Positions 47,066-56,435 of a stretch of 64,000 nucleotides of DNA are shown in pieces. The notes beneath the pieces are model-generated. The model saw nothing but the letters and a program-made list of their open reading frames with translations, ran no database searches and was not told the DNA's origin. The first letter of the stretch is position 1. Every line of letters begins with the position of its first letter. This stretch comes from Salimicrobium flavidum (GTDB taxonomy: Bacteria; Bacillota; Bacilli; Bacillales; Halobacillaceae): assembly GCF_900156645.1 (NCBI RefSeq), contig NZ_FTOC01000005.1, positions 160,103 through 224,102 on the forward strand. Reading direction: 5' to 3'. A program made the position numbers and the translations under genes.

Positions 47066-48397
47066 ATGAACGATGCTCATCAAACACTGATGACCAAACC
47101 GGTCCGTCGTGTTTTTTTCCAATACTTTTTCCCATCCCTCGCAGGTATGATGCTCATGTCTGTGAACATTCTGACCGATGGTATCTTCGTCGGGAACGGG
47201 GTAGGAGCGGAAGCACTAGCAGGGGTGAACCTGGCGATGCCCGTCTTCTCCCTTATTTTTTCCATGGCACTGTGGATCGGTATCGGTGGCGGAACGCTCT
47301 TTTCCATGCATATGGGGAAGGGGGAGAAGAAAGAGGCACGAAGCATATTCTCTCTATCTGTCGTAAGTCTCTTTTTCATACTTGCCGTCATTGGCAGCAT
47401 CGGCTATTTTTACATTGAAGAAACTGCCCTGTTGCTCGGGGCCAACGAGGATACCCTCTTTCATACGATGGAATATCTGAAAGTGCTGATGCCACTGGGA
47501 TGGATCGTAGCCGTCCATGAGCTTCTAAGTATTTTCGTGCGTAATGATGGAAGTCCTGTACTGTCGATGGTATCTCTCGGCACCACAGCAGTCGTCAACA
47601 TCATACTGAACTACTACATGATTTTCATTCTCGAACTCGGCGTGTTCGGGGCAGCACTTGCCACCGTCCTTGCCAGTGTTGCCGGCTTGTTCGTTTTGGT
47701 CGTCCATTTTGCCGGGAAACATTCGAATTTAACCACCCTTACTTTCGGCTGGTCGTTGGCTGCACTTCGAAAAATTCTCAACATCGGATTTCCGAGCTTC
47801 CTTACAGAAGCGGGGATGCTCGTGTTCGTCGCAGGGTACAACCTGGCACTCGTCCAGCTTCTTGGAACGGAAGGTGTGGCCGCTTTCTCCGTCATCAACT
47901 ACCTGCATGGTTTCATGTTCCTGTCGTTCTTCGGTATCGAGACGGCTTTGCAGCCGATGATCAGCTACTACCATGGAGCCGGGGAAAAAGAGAGGATCAA
48001 GGCCAGCGTGAAAATCGGGGAGAAGACATCGCTCGTCCTCGGGGTGTTCCTGCTGAGCGTCGGATTGGTGGCAGCTCCCGGGCTTGTCTCCCTGTTCGGT
48101 CTCGAATCGGAAAATATCCGGGAGCTCGCGATTGAAGGGATTCGTCTGTTCTTTTTCACATATCTATTCCTTGGGTTCAACTTCGTGTACATGACGTACT
48201 TCCAGTCGATCGGAAATATCCGCTCGGCGATGATCATCATCCTGCTCAGGAGTTTTGTATTCATCGTGATTTTCCTATGGGCTCTGCCAGCTCTCTTCGG
48301 TACTTCAGCTGTGTGGCTGTCCCTGCCGCTTGCTGAGATGCTGGTCGCAGCACTCATATTCTTCCTGGCAAGAAAACACGTGATTGGACGAACGTGA
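47066..48397 (+). CDS. MATE-family efflux transporter
   Basis: 443 residues, 12 expected helices in two halves. The N-terminal signature RRVFFQYFFPSLAGMMLMSV with NILTDGIFVGNGVG is that of the DinF/MepA-like MATE branch, which exports cationic drugs using Na+ or H+. ATG 47066 chosen (AGGAGG eight bases ahead). Confidence 0.9.
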   Translation: MNDAHQTLMTKPVRRVFFQYFFPSLAGMMLMSVNILTDGIFVGNGVGAEALAGVNLAMPVFSLIFSMALWIGIGGGTLFSMHMGKGEKKEARSIFSLSVVSLFFILAVIGSIGYFYIEETALLLGANEDTLFHTMEYLKVLMPLGWIVAVHELLSIFVRNDGSPVLSMVSLGTTAVVNIILNYYMIFILELGVFGAALATVLASVAGLFVLVVHFAGKHSNLTTLTFGWSLAALRKILNIGFPSFLTEAGMLVFVAGYNLALVQLLGTEGVAAFSVINYLHGFMFLSFFGIETALQPMISYYHGAGEKERIKASVKIGEKTSLVLGVFLLSVGLVAAPGLVSLFGLESENIRELAIEGIRLFFFTYLFLGFNFVYMTYFQSIGNIRSAMIIILLRSFVFIVIFLWALPALFGTSAVWLSLPLAEMLVAALIFFLARKHVIGRT

Positions 48398-48409
48398 AAT
48401 CTGCATATG

Positions 48410-48478
48410 AAAAAAGACTTCCTTTTATTAAAATGTCCTTGACATAGGGTACACTTCATATCGAGGAAGTCTTTTTTA
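48410..48478. terminator. Bidirectional terminator with long loop
   Basis: AAAAAAGACTTCCT / AGGAAGTCTTTTTT arms with about 40 bases between them. Confidence 0.75.
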
Positions 48479-48510
48479 TAGGTTTCTACAGTTTTTATAA
48501 AGCTGGGTGC

Positions 48511-48681
48511 TCAATATTTGGTTTGATCTTCAGTATTAGCCGCCACTTGTTCAGATACATGTTTCAACTTTTCGCTGATTCTCCGTTGTTCTTCTTCAAG
48601 GCTTTCCAGTCGTTCTTTCAATGGCTGCAGTTTCTCGTCCAATAAAGATGAAAACATCTCTCTGATTTCCTGATTCTCCAT
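48511..48681 (-). CDS. Small coiled-coil protein
   Basis: 56 residues: MENQEIREMFSSLLDEKLQP, then LKERLESLEEEQRRISEKLK with a clear heptad pattern, ending EDQTKY. An AGGTGGTG-type ribosome site precedes the ATG, and the MATE/coiled-coil terminator follows its stop. Function unknown; perhaps an adaptor that dimerises. Confidence 0.6.
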   Translation of the reverse strand: MENQEIREMFSSLLDEKLQPLKERLESLEEEQRRISEKLKHVSEQVAANTEDQTKY

Positions 48682-48801
48682 ATTTTCACCACCTCTCCCT
48701 ATTGTATCAAAGTGGAATAATCAACAAGTGGATGATTTAAAATCGGTGGAAGCGTATGGTTGATTTGAAAAACGGAAGGCGGGATATTTGGGAAAAATAG
48801 A

Positions 48802-48848
48802 AAAAGGGAAGCATCAATCTGCTCATGGCAATTGATGCTTCCTTTTCT
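48802..48848. terminator. Terminator of mqo
   Basis: GGAAGCATCAAT / ATTGATGCTTCC stem, 12-base loop, T run on both strands. Confidence 0.9.
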
Positions 48849-48867
48849 CGTTATAAAAAGCGACGCT

Positions 48868-50364
48868 TCACTTCGCTGTTTCTTCCAGGCCGAGAATACG
48901 GGCACTTGAGGTATGAATCTTTTCCAGCAGTGCGGGATTGTTCTCCAGTGACTCACCGTAAGAAGGGATCATTTCCTTGATTTTCGGTTCCCATACTTCG
49001 AGATAGTGCGGGAAGCATTTTTCGACGACTTCCAACATAATCGAAGCGGAAACGGAAGCCCCCGGCGATTCACCGAGAAGGGCAGCCATCGTTCGGTCAT
49101 TCGAGTGGATCAGTTTGGTGCCGAATTGAAGGGCCCCTTTTCCGCCTTCTTCCGTATCTTCAATCAATTGGACGCGCTGTCCAGCTACGAGGAGATCCCA
49201 GTCTTCGCTAGTGGCGTTCGGCACGAAGTCCCGGAGCTGTTCCACCCGTTCTTCTTTCGACATGGTCAGCTGTTGGGCCAGGTATTTGATCATAGGTGTG
49301 TTTTTCGCTCCAGCTGCCAGCATACTCAAGGCATTACTAGGTTTCACGGAACCTAACAGATCCATATAGGAGCCGGTTTTCAGAAACTTGGGTGTGAATC
49401 CGGCAAACGGGCCGTACAAGAGGGTATCTCTGCCTTCGATATGTCTTCTGTCCAGATGCGGCACTGTCATCGGCGGAGTACCAGCAGGTTCTTTCCCGTA
49501 TACTTTGGCGTTGTGCTGCTTCACGATTTCGGGATTGTCACAGACGAGGAACTCTCCGCTGATCGGAAATCCACCGATATGCTTGCTTTCGGGGATGCCA
49601 GTCTTTTGCAGTATCGGCAGTGCCCCGCCACCGGCCCCGATGAAGGCGAAAGAAGCGGTATGTTCTTCCAAAGTATCGTCTTCGAAGTTACGGACTTTGA
49701 CTTCCCACGTGTCATTATCCCTCTGTTTGATATCGTTCACTGTGCGATTATAAAGGATATTCACATTATCTTTTTTCTCCAGGCTCTCAAGCATCTTACG
49801 GGTCAATTCCCCAAAATTGACGTCTGTGCCATGATCGACTTTGGTCGCAGCGATAGGCTCTTCCGAGGTACGACCCTGCATCATCAAAGGAATCCATTCC
49901 GCTAAGTGTTCCGGGTCTTCCGAATACTTCAAGCCGTGGAACTGCGGGTGATCGGCCAGCGCCTCGAAGCGTTTCTTCAGAAAGTTCACATTGCTTTCCC
50001 CGTGGACGAAACTCACATGAGGAAGAGGGCGAATGAAATCTTCGGGATTCTGGATATCGTTCTGTTCAACTAAGTAGGACCAGAGTTGTCTGGAGACCTG
50101 GAACTGGTCATTGATTTCCACCGCTCTGTCTATACGTATGTCTCCATTTTCATCTTCAGGTGTATAGTTCAATTCACATAAAGCGGCATGCCCGGTTCCG
50201 GCATTATTCCATTCGTTTGAACTCTCTTTCCCTGCGGCATCGAGTTTTTCGAACAAAGTGATGTTCCATTCAGGTTCGAGTTTGTGCAGAAGCGTCGCTA
50301 AAGTCGCACTTACGATTCCTGCTCCGACCAGGATAACATCGGTCGTCGTTTCATTAGTGTTCAT
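48868..50364 (-). CDS. mqo: Malate:quinone oxidoreductase
   Basis: 498 residues, the usual Mqo length. The N-terminal FAD-binding motif is [19 protein letters not shown]; later blocks include [49 protein letters not shown] and a C-terminal [18 protein letters not shown]. It is a peripheral membrane FAD enzyme that oxidises malate to oxaloacetate and passes electrons to menaquinone. Single gene. Confidence 0.95.
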   Translation of the reverse strand: MNTNETTTDVILVGAGIVSATLATLLHKLEPEWNITLFEKLDAAGKESSNEWNNAGTGHAALCELNYTPEDENGDIRIDRAVEINDQFQVSRQLWSYLVEQNDIQNPEDFIRPLPHVSFVHGESNVNFLKKRFEALADHPQFHGLKYSEDPEHLAEWIPLMMQGRTSEEPIAATKVDHGTDVNFGELTRKMLESLEKKDNVNILYNRTVNDIKQRDNDTWEVKVRNFEDDTLEEHTASFAFIGAGGGALPILQKTGIPESKHIGGFPISGEFLVCDNPEIVKQHNAKVYGKEPAGTPPMTVPHLDRRHIEGRDTLLYGPFAGFTPKFLKTGSYMDLLGSVKPSNALSMLAAGAKNTPMIKYLAQQLTMSKEERVEQLRDFVPNATSEDWDLLVAGQRVQLIEDTEEGGKGALQFGTKLIHSNDRTMAALLGESPGASVSASIMLEVVEKCFPHYLEVWEPKIKEMIPSYGESLENNPALLEKIHTSSARILGLEETAK

Positions 50365-50733
50365 GGTTGGTCCCCCTTTTTCCCTACAGCCTTAACGTAA
50401 GTAGAGTATAGTTGTTGATTATTATTTTCTCTGAATATGGTCATCCGGATCACTGAGTGGATGAACGGATGAAACTGTAATACTTATATTAAGTTTAACA
50501 CTACCCGAATTTTATCCAAAGGAAAATTTCTCCTTTCACTAGCGGTATGAAGAAGTGCTTCACTTTTTTTCGATAACCCCTCATTCTCTGTATCTGCCCT
50601 TACGAATTCTTTAGAAGGACCTGCTGTGTAGGAAATTACTTTGTAATCCGATTGATTCGAATAACAGGAAAAGGGGTAATAGGGAAAAAGATAATAATTG
50701 TCCACTCTGGCAGTATATAGGAGGTTGGAAGCG
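50365..50733. other. Intergenic region between mqo and the RfbA chimera
   Basis: Holds the mqo promoter region on the minus strand. No further gene or clear structured element is seen. A good ribosome site (AGGAGG) lies at its right end. Confidence 0.4.
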
Positions 50734-51543
50734 ATGAAAGGTATTATTCTTGCTGGAGGAAGCGGCTCCAGGTTGTATCCGATGACGAAATCCATTTCGA
50801 AACAGATGCTTCCGGTCTACGATAAGCCGATGATTTTTTATCCTCTTTCGGTACTGATGCTTTCAGGCATCAAGGAGATTCTGATCATATCCACCCCGAA
50901 AGATACCCCCCGGTTCGAGGAACTGTTGGGGGACGGCAGCGAATTAGGGATTTCTCTTTCATATGCTGAGCAGTCCTCCCCGAGAGGGCTCGCGGATGCA
51001 TTCCTGATCGGTGAATCGTTCATCGGTTCGGATCGAGTCGCATTAATTCTCGGAGATAATATATTCTTCGGTCAGGGCTTCACGCCCCTGCTTCAAAAAG
51101 CTGCCCAAAAAGAAAAAGGCGCTACCATTTTCGGCTACCGGGTGGTGAGCATCGGGATGCACCCGGCGGTTTCCCAGTATAACGATATGCACACACTCGA
51201 CCTATATGCCCCTGTCTACCCGCTTTCCTACAAACATGAATTCAGGGAAGTCATCGCCGGGGAATTGGAAAAGAATGCGTCGCTGGAAAATTACGTAGAT
51301 ACATGGGGCGGCCGCTTGTATGTATTTGTCGATGAGCTCGGGGAAAACTATCGCTTCACGAAAGAAGATGACAAAACCGTGGCGGACCTGCAGTTCAATA
51401 CGGAAAAATTCAAGGAGATGGGCGGAGATTATGTACTCTCTGCAGTCGAGATCGAAAACGCCGAGGAGAATAACCTCGAGCTGCTGAAGGTGTTTGAAAG
51501 CGATGAGTCCGCCTGGAGGATTCATCTGTATCAGGCAACCTAG
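50734..51543 (+). pseudogene. Chimera: RfbA N-terminal half fused to the C-terminus of another protein
   Basis: 269 residues. Residues 1-137 are a clear glucose-1-phosphate thymidylyltransferase: [40 protein letters not shown] and [12 protein letters not shown]. After GATIFGYRV the RfbA sequence stops, although the family continues for about 150 residues with the rest of the active site. Instead come 132 residues ([54 protein letters not shown]) which I believe match the end of a large bacterial membrane protein of the DUF6044 type. An in-frame deletion between two genes of a polysaccharide cluster would explain this. RfbA activity is unlikely. Confidence 0.75.
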
Positions 51544-51566
51544 AAAATATACTACGGCTCTTCACT

Positions 51567-51606
51567 AAAAAACCGGAACTCTCTGAAGCAGGGAGTTCCG
51601 GTTTTA
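51567..51606. terminator. Bidirectional terminator
   Basis: AAAACCGGAACTC / GAGTTCCGGTTTT stem between convergent genes. Confidence 0.9.
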
Positions 51607-51607
51607 A

Positions 51608-51811
51608 TTACTGTTGTCTATCCACTTCTTCATAAGGAGATTTTCTGTGCGTTTCTTGAGGGGCCTGGGTGCTATAGTCTTTGGTTTTTCCGCTATACAT
51701 ATCGCTTGCAGGTGTGTAGTCCTCACCTTTGGAAGGCTTACTCTTAAATGAAAATTTGAACGCGACAACAATAATAAGGATGATTATTATTGTCATGATT
51801 ACCATTGCCAT
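51608..51811 (-). CDS. Small single-pass membrane protein
   Basis: 67 residues: an N-terminal hydrophobic helix (about 3-19, VIMTIIIILIIVVAFKF), then a Lys/Ser-rich polar tail ending SPYEEVDRQQ. Short membrane proteins of this layout are common and uncharacterised in Bacillaceae. The ribosome site is AAAGGAAC-like. Confidence 0.55.
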   Translation of the reverse strand: MAMVIMTIIIILIIVVAFKFSFKSKPSKGEDYTPASDMYSGKTKDYSTQAPQETHRKSPYEEVDRQQ

Positions 51812-52236
51812 TAAAAATGTTCCTTTCTACTCACTATGTATTTTTCTATTTTAATATATACCATTTCTTTCTGAGAGGCGATTAGAGTTGATGCGGAATT
51901 CGTCTCCTCGATTTCATAACGTTTAATGGGAAATATCTCTTCGGTAAACCTTTTTCTTCTCCTGAACCCTGCAGCCGTTTTGTAGGAAAGTTTTTTGCAT
52001 CGGCAGGTTGTTGCTGCTGGTACTACCGATATAATAGGAAGCCTGACATTCGTGTTTCAGGAGGTGAAGAATGTTATCAATTGCTCGTTTGAAAGATGGT
52101 CTGTATCTTCAATCATAAGATGGTTGTAGCTTTCGATAATTTTTCCTTTACTCATCATTTATCCCCTGACTTATTTTCGAGTGTGAGGAGTAAGGATTCT
52201 TTAGTCGATTATATTCGATAGAGAAGTCTAAATAAA
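51812..52236. other. Intergenic region with one tiny candidate gene
   Basis: Apart from the 33-codon frame listed at 52057-52158, nothing stands out. A rightward 15-codon frame at 52071 behind AGGAGGTG overlaps it on the other strand; at most one of the two is real. Confidence 0.35.
52057..52158 (-). CDS. Possible 33-residue peptide
   Basis: MMSKGKIIESYNHLMIEDTD, then HLSNEQLITFFTS. The second Met may be the start. An AGGGGAT ribosome site lies 5 bases ahead. The composition looks protein-like, with an amphipathic helix. No relatives recalled; tentative. Confidence 0.35.
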   Translation of the reverse strand: MMSKGKIIESYNHLMIEDTDHLSNEQLITFFTS

Positions 52237-52440
52237 TCATTGAGAAAAGTCTGAAGGATCGTTAAGGAAATCCATGAAATCGAGGACTCCTATCGTGACG
52301 AGAGTAAGAGCAAAAACAATTAAAACGAGCCGAATAACTTTGAAACTGAACTTTTCCGTTTTAAAATCCTTGATGCCTTGCAGAGGGAAAAACAAAACAC
52401 ATAATCCGATCAGAATCGTAATAATAAAGATAGCAGACAC
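52237..52440 (-). CDS. Small membrane protein, two helices
   Basis: 67 residues with helices at about 3-20 (IFIITILIGLCVLFFPLQG) and 35-55 (RLVLIVFALTLVTIGVLDF), and a short polar tail. Function unknown. Confidence 0.5.
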   Translation of the reverse strand: MSAIFIITILIGLCVLFFPLQGIKDFKTEKFSFKVIRLVLIVFALTLVTIGVLDFMDFLNDPSDFSQ

Positions 52441-52551
52441 CTTCCTCTTTTGAACTTCTTTTTTTTATACGACTCGAGGAATTGTAAGTTTCAAAAATTA
52501 TTCATTATGATGAAAGCTCGGATAGTGCATGACTTTTCAGGGAGCAGGAAC

Positions 52552-53589
52552 TTACATGAAAATGATCAGGGTCGTCACGGAAAGTACGACGGAAGTGATC
52601 GTCATCGCTACCAGCGGCTTCCATGCTTTCTGGCGCAACTGTTTCAAATCCACTTTCAATCCGAGACCGACCATGGCAGCGGTCAGAAGGAACGTTGTCA
52701 TCACATCGACCGTGTTCATCGTACTCTCAGCTACAGGAATTACTGGACCGAGGACGTACGTACCGACGATGCTCATGATAATGAATCCGAGCAGAAACCA
52801 TGGGAATGTCACTTTCGCCTCTCCTGTATCTTCGTTTTTTTGTTTCCGTTTCATAATATACATCAGGATGAAACAAAGGGGAATGAGCAGGAACACACGT
52901 CCGAGCTTGGCGAGCAGAGCCATGGCGAGAGGTCCTTCCCCGGCCGGAGCCGCTGCCAGCGCGACCTGGGCGACTTCATGGATGCTGACTCCGACCCAGC
53001 TTCCGTAAGCGAGATCGGTCATCGGTAAAATGGGACGCAAGAGTGTGTAGAGAATAGCGAAAAATGTTCCCATCAACGCGATGATGCCGACCCCGATCGC
53101 CGTATCTTCCTCTTTCGATTTCACGATGGGGGCAGTCGCAGCAATAGCGGCAGCACCGCACACGCCGGTTCCGATACCGACGAGAAGTGAAATCGAGCTG
53201 TCCGCTTTCATTACTTTCGCTATCCACACAGTAAAAAGGATTGCAAAAGCGACAACACCCGCATCAAGCAATAGAAGTCCGAGACCGTCCGAAAGAACTG
53301 TGCCGATATTCAGTTTCAATCCGTACAGGATAATCGCGACCCGGAGCAACCGTTTCGAGGAAAACTCTATCCCGGGGCGGAGGTTTTCCGGATAGCCGGC
53401 CACTTGACGATACGCAACAGACAGCACAATCGCGGAAGCCAACGGCCCGGCCAGGGCGAATCCGGGGACAAGAGCCAGAACGTAACCGAAACAAGCGATG
53501 AGGAACGTGAATCCCACACCGCCGAGCCAATATCTGCGTAAGTCCGGTTTATGTTTCGCTTCTTCTGTCAGTAGATGTGGCAGCCCCAT
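52552..53589 (-). CDS. YeiH-family putative sulfate/anion exporter
   Basis: 345 residues, about ten helices, of the YeiH/YadS (Cons_hypoth698) family. Conserved stretches: LRPGIEFSSKRLLRVAIILY with GLKLNIG, GVCGAAAIAATAPIVKSKEE and VGVSIHEVAQVALAA. Members are called putative sulfate or sulfonate exporters, with little proof. It is divergent from a LysR-type gene across a promoter region full of TTATGATAA repeats, the usual arrangement of a LysR regulator and its target. Confidence 0.88.
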   Translation of the reverse strand: MGLPHLLTEEAKHKPDLRRYWLGGVGFTFLIACFGYVLALVPGFALAGPLASAIVLSVAYRQVAGYPENLRPGIEFSSKRLLRVAIILYGLKLNIGTVLSDGLGLLLLDAGVVAFAILFTVWIAKVMKADSSISLLVGIGTGVCGAAAIAATAPIVKSKEEDTAIGVGIIALMGTFFAILYTLLRPILPMTDLAYGSWVGVSIHEVAQVALAAAPAGEGPLAMALLAKLGRVFLLIPLCFILMYIMKRKQKNEDTGEAKVTFPWFLLGFIIMSIVGTYVLGPVIPVAESTMNTVDVMTTFLLTAAMVGLGLKVDLKQLRQKAWKPLVAMTITSVVLSVTTLIIFM

Positions 53590-53637
53590 ATCATCGTCTC
53601 CTTTAATCGTTCTTCTTTTCTCAGCTTATCGTTTCCG

Positions 53638-53694
53638 TTATGATAAGAAAAATAACTATTTATGATAAAAGTCATAAGTTATCACTTATGATAA
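53638..53694. promoter_or_regulatory. LysR-type operator region between yeiH-like gene and regulator
   Basis: Three direct copies of TTATGATAA start at 53638, 53660 and 53686, and a perfect dyad CATAAG-TTATCA-CTTATG lies at 53673-53690. Such T-N11-A-like dyads are typical LysR binding sites. It probably controls both divergent genes. Confidence 0.7.
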
Positions 53695-53709
53695 GGAGGT
53701 TAGGAGAAA

Positions 53710-54600
53710 ATGGATCATCAGCTCGAAGTGTTCGTGACGGTAGCGGAAACGGAGAATTTCTCGCGGGCCGCCGAACGTCTTCATATGACCCAACCTGCAG
53801 TAAGTCAGTACATCAAGGCTCTTGAAAAATCGATGGAAGCGAGACTTTTCGACCGCAGTAACAAATACGTCCGTCTCACCCAGGCCGGGGACGTCGTTTA
53901 TCATCACGCAAAGGAGATTCTCGGCCTGTATACGAACATGCACGCGCTTATCGACGATCTCACCGGTAAAGCGGGCGGAGCGATCTCCATCGGGGCCAGC
54001 TACACATACGGGGAGTATGTGCTTCCGGTTATTTTGAAAAGGATGAAGGAAGAGGCACCTGATATTGAGCCTACGGTCACAATCGGGAATACGAAAGAGA
54101 TCTCCCGGCTCGTCGCCGAGTATCAGCTAGATGTAGGGATTATCGAAGGGGAAGTGGGGAATGAGAATCTAACGGTCGAGCCTTTTGAGACCGATGCGAT
54201 GTATGTTGTAGCCGCCCCTTCATTTTTTTTCACTACGGAAGAAAAAAATATCGCTCCGGAAGATCTAGAACAGGAAACATGGGTTATAAGAGAAGAAGGT
54301 TCGGGTACAAGGAGAATGTCGGATAAATTTTTCGAAGAAACAGGGATCGAGCCCGCCTCTCGTCTCGAGTTCGGAAGCACACAGCTCATCAAGGAGTCCG
54401 TGGAAGCCGGTCTCGGACTCAGTCTGCTGTCCCACTGGACGTTCAGAAAAGAAGCGAAGGCCGGAACACTTCAAGTACTCGATGTGGAGGGTCTCCCGCT
54501 GCAGAGGGAGTTTTCCGTAATCTCCAGGTCCTTGTTCCGTTCGAAGGCACTCGAGGTGTTTCTCAGGGAAGTGAAGGAAGGGTATAGAGGAGAGAAGTGA
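53710..54600 (+). CDS. LysR-family transcriptional regulator (YeiE/CysL-like)
   Basis: 296 residues. Winged helix-turn-helix at 1-60 (FVTVAETENFSRAAERLHMT, QPAVSQYIKALEKSM), then a two-lobed periplasmic-binding-type effector domain (about 90-290; ISIGASYTYGEYVLPVIL). Partner of the divergent YeiH-like exporter; in other bacteria such pairs belong to sulfur or anion metabolism. It probably also represses itself, judged from the shared operator. Confidence 0.9.
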   Translation: MDHQLEVFVTVAETENFSRAAERLHMTQPAVSQYIKALEKSMEARLFDRSNKYVRLTQAGDVVYHHAKEILGLYTNMHALIDDLTGKAGGAISIGASYTYGEYVLPVILKRMKEEAPDIEPTVTIGNTKEISRLVAEYQLDVGIIEGEVGNENLTVEPFETDAMYVVAAPSFFFTTEEKNIAPEDLEQETWVIREEGSGTRRMSDKFFEETGIEPASRLEFGSTQLIKESVEAGLGLSLLSHWTFRKEAKAGTLQVLDVEGLPLQREFSVISRSLFRSKALEVFLREVKEGYRGEK

Positions 54601-54610
54601 CATCGACCAA

Positions 54611-54648
54611 TAAAAAAACCCCGCTCATCCAGGTCGGATGAACGGAGC
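54611..54648 (-). terminator. Terminator of the NlpC/P60-like gene
   Basis: CCGC-TCATCC / GGATGA-ACGG stem; T7 on the minus strand. Confidence 0.65.
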
Positions 54649-54657
54649 TTGACTTTA

Positions 54658-55452
54658 CTATTGAATCGATTTTGCACCGATATAATGGTTCTGCCAGTAG
54701 TCGAGACCGAAGTTGGAAACTTCGACGCCGCTGCTGCCGGCATGGATCATTTTATTGTCACCGATATAGATACCACTGTGGGAAGCACCTGCAGTGTCAT
54801 ACGTACCTTCGAAGAACACAACGTCTCCTACACTAGGGGAAGAAACATGTGTACCGTTCGCAGCCCAGATGCCGGAGTGAGTACGTTCTACGTCTTTTCC
54901 AACCTGTTCGAATGTTTCATTGATGAAACCGCTGCTGTCCAGTGCGGCACGTGTCGTTCCACCGTATTCATAAGGGATGCCGACGAGATTCTCTGCGGCA
55001 GCTACGATTTCGGAGTCAGCGGCACTGCCGGAAGTGGATACAGAGGCAGAAGTGCCAGTTGTAACCGTTTCCTGTTCACTCGAAGTGGAAGCAGAAGCGG
55101 AACCGGAAGAAAGAGCTGACTTCGTATTCGGTCCTGCGATACCGTCAACAGCAAGCCCTTGGCTCGACTGGAACGATGCTACTGCGCTTTTTGTGATCGG
55201 ACCATAAACTCCGTCCACATTATAGTTATAATACCCGTGAGATGCGAGTTCGGATTGTAGAGATGAAACAGCCTGACCGCGGTCACCGATAGTCAAAAGG
55301 TTGCTTTCTGATACCTGAACGGAAGATCCGTTATCAGAAGGGGCATTCGACTGAGCGGAAACACTTGATCCTACAAGCGGCGTCAGTGCCAAAGATGTTA
55401 CAATAGCTGTGGATACGACATATTTCCTGAATGGGTGTACTGGGTTAGTCAT
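54658..55452 (-). CDS. Secreted NlpC/P60-like cell-wall protein with Ser in place of catalytic Cys
   Basis: 264 residues. A signal peptide (cleavage after VSA near 33) is followed by a peptidoglycan-binding domain PF01471 (about 55-115; GDRGQAVSSLQSELASHGYY, VDGVYGPITKSAVASFQ), a Ser/Thr-rich linker and an NlpC/P60 fold (about 145-262; VGIPYEYGG, HSGIYIGDNKMIHAG). The family motif DCSGF reads DSSGF here: residue 173 is Ser (codon AGC at 54934-54936) instead of the nucleophilic Cys. His225 is present. Either a non-catalytic wall-binding protein or a recent inactivation. ATG 55452 chosen for the GGAGG upstream. Confidence 0.85.
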   Translation of the reverse strand: MTNPVHPFRKYVVSTAIVTSLALTPLVGSSVSAQSNAPSDNGSSVQVSESNLLTIGDRGQAVSSLQSELASHGYYNYNVDGVYGPITKSAVASFQSSQGLAVDGIAGPNTKSALSSGSASASTSSEQETVTTGTSASVSTSGSAADSEIVAAAENLVGIPYEYGGTTRAALDSSGFINETFEQVGKDVERTHSGIWAANGTHVSSPSVGDVVFFEGTYDTAGASHSGIYIGDNKMIHAGSSGVEVSNFGLDYWQNHYIGAKSIQ

Positions 55453-56001
55453 GTCTAGTTCCTCCATAAAATTTATTTGTGAGTGAAGCAAGATGTAGCA
55501 TATGTACAACTTCTTCAAGCCAAGACCTATTGTATCACCTTAATAGCTTCTGCAGGTTATGAGAAGGTTACGATTCGATTATGGTTGTTTGACAGGAGAA
55601 CGAACATTGTAATTTTTTGCAGGTGAATAGACATGAGTCGGAATCACCAGCATAGAGCCGTAGTTGCTTGAACCGGTGGGGGTTCGACTTTTTTGTCGCT
55701 GTAATATAAATAAGATCTGGCCCGTTTACTGAGAGAGTTTTTCCTTTGATTGTAATTTTTTATACTTCTAATGGTTCCCGTTCAATAGGGATCCGGAAAG
55801 GTCGTCGAGGAGAACAGGGAAAATGAGAGTAACCGTATTCTCCCTTTTTAACCTAGAATTCCAAAAATTTTATTGAAAGCGTTTCGAAGACGTGGTAACA
55901 TTTTCATGAACACCGATTGAATCTGCATTTTGTAACGGCGGTTTTCCTTTGATCGGGCGAGCTATCCTTACAAAAGATGCCGGAGATTCGGAGGCAACAG
56001 G
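55453..56001. other. Intergenic region with a cre-like site
   Basis: No gene is seen. It holds the promoter of the leftward NlpC/P60-like gene, and at 55874 a CcpA-type site (listed separately) ahead of the DUF3870 gene. Confidence 0.4.
55874..55887. promoter_or_regulatory. cre-like site (CcpA)
   Basis: TGAAAGCGTTTCGA differs at one position from the catabolite-responsive element consensus TGWAARCGYTWNCW. It lies 115 bases ahead of the DUF3870-DUF819 pair, suggesting carbon-source control. Confidence 0.5.
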
Positions 56002-56319
56002 ATGTATGCAGAACACACATGTTTCGTAGTGGGTGAATCCAAATCACCCGGCAATAATGCCATCACGAAAAAATACGATTCCTTCTTCGCCGGATTCGTC
56101 GTTGATATGAAGAGTCATGAAATCGTCGATGTCGAATGCACGGCTATGCTGGATATCACCGTTTATTTTGTACATAGTCTGTTCATCGGAAAAAAAATGA
56201 CGGACGGAGATTCGGTTGAACAGGCGATTACGAATCGCTATTTCGGATCTTCTCAAAAAGCACTGATTGTTGCTTTCAAGCAGGCACAGTTGAAGTACTG
56301 TGACATAATGAATATATGA
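56002..56319 (+). CDS. DUF3870 protein
   Basis: 105 residues: HTCFVVGESKSPGNNAITKK, then FVVDMKSHEIVDVECTAML and FIGKKMTDGDSVEQAI, the pattern of DUF3870, a small soluble family often next to transporters or amino acid/acyl-CoA catabolic genes. Function unknown. It probably forms an operon with the DUF819 gene 116 bases on; a short hairpin lies between. Confidence 0.8.
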   Translation: MYAEHTCFVVGESKSPGNNAITKKYDSFFAGFVVDMKSHEIVDVECTAMLDITVYFVHSLFIGKKMTDGDSVEQAITNRYFGSSQKALIVAFKQAQLKYCDIMNI

Positions 56320-56435
56320 TACCGATTGCTTTATCTCACTGCTCGTGGATAGAACCCAGTCGCCAAGAAGCGTATTCTTGCCGGCTGGGTTTTTGTTTTT
56401 ATATATACAATTATCATTCAAGGGGGACAATCATT

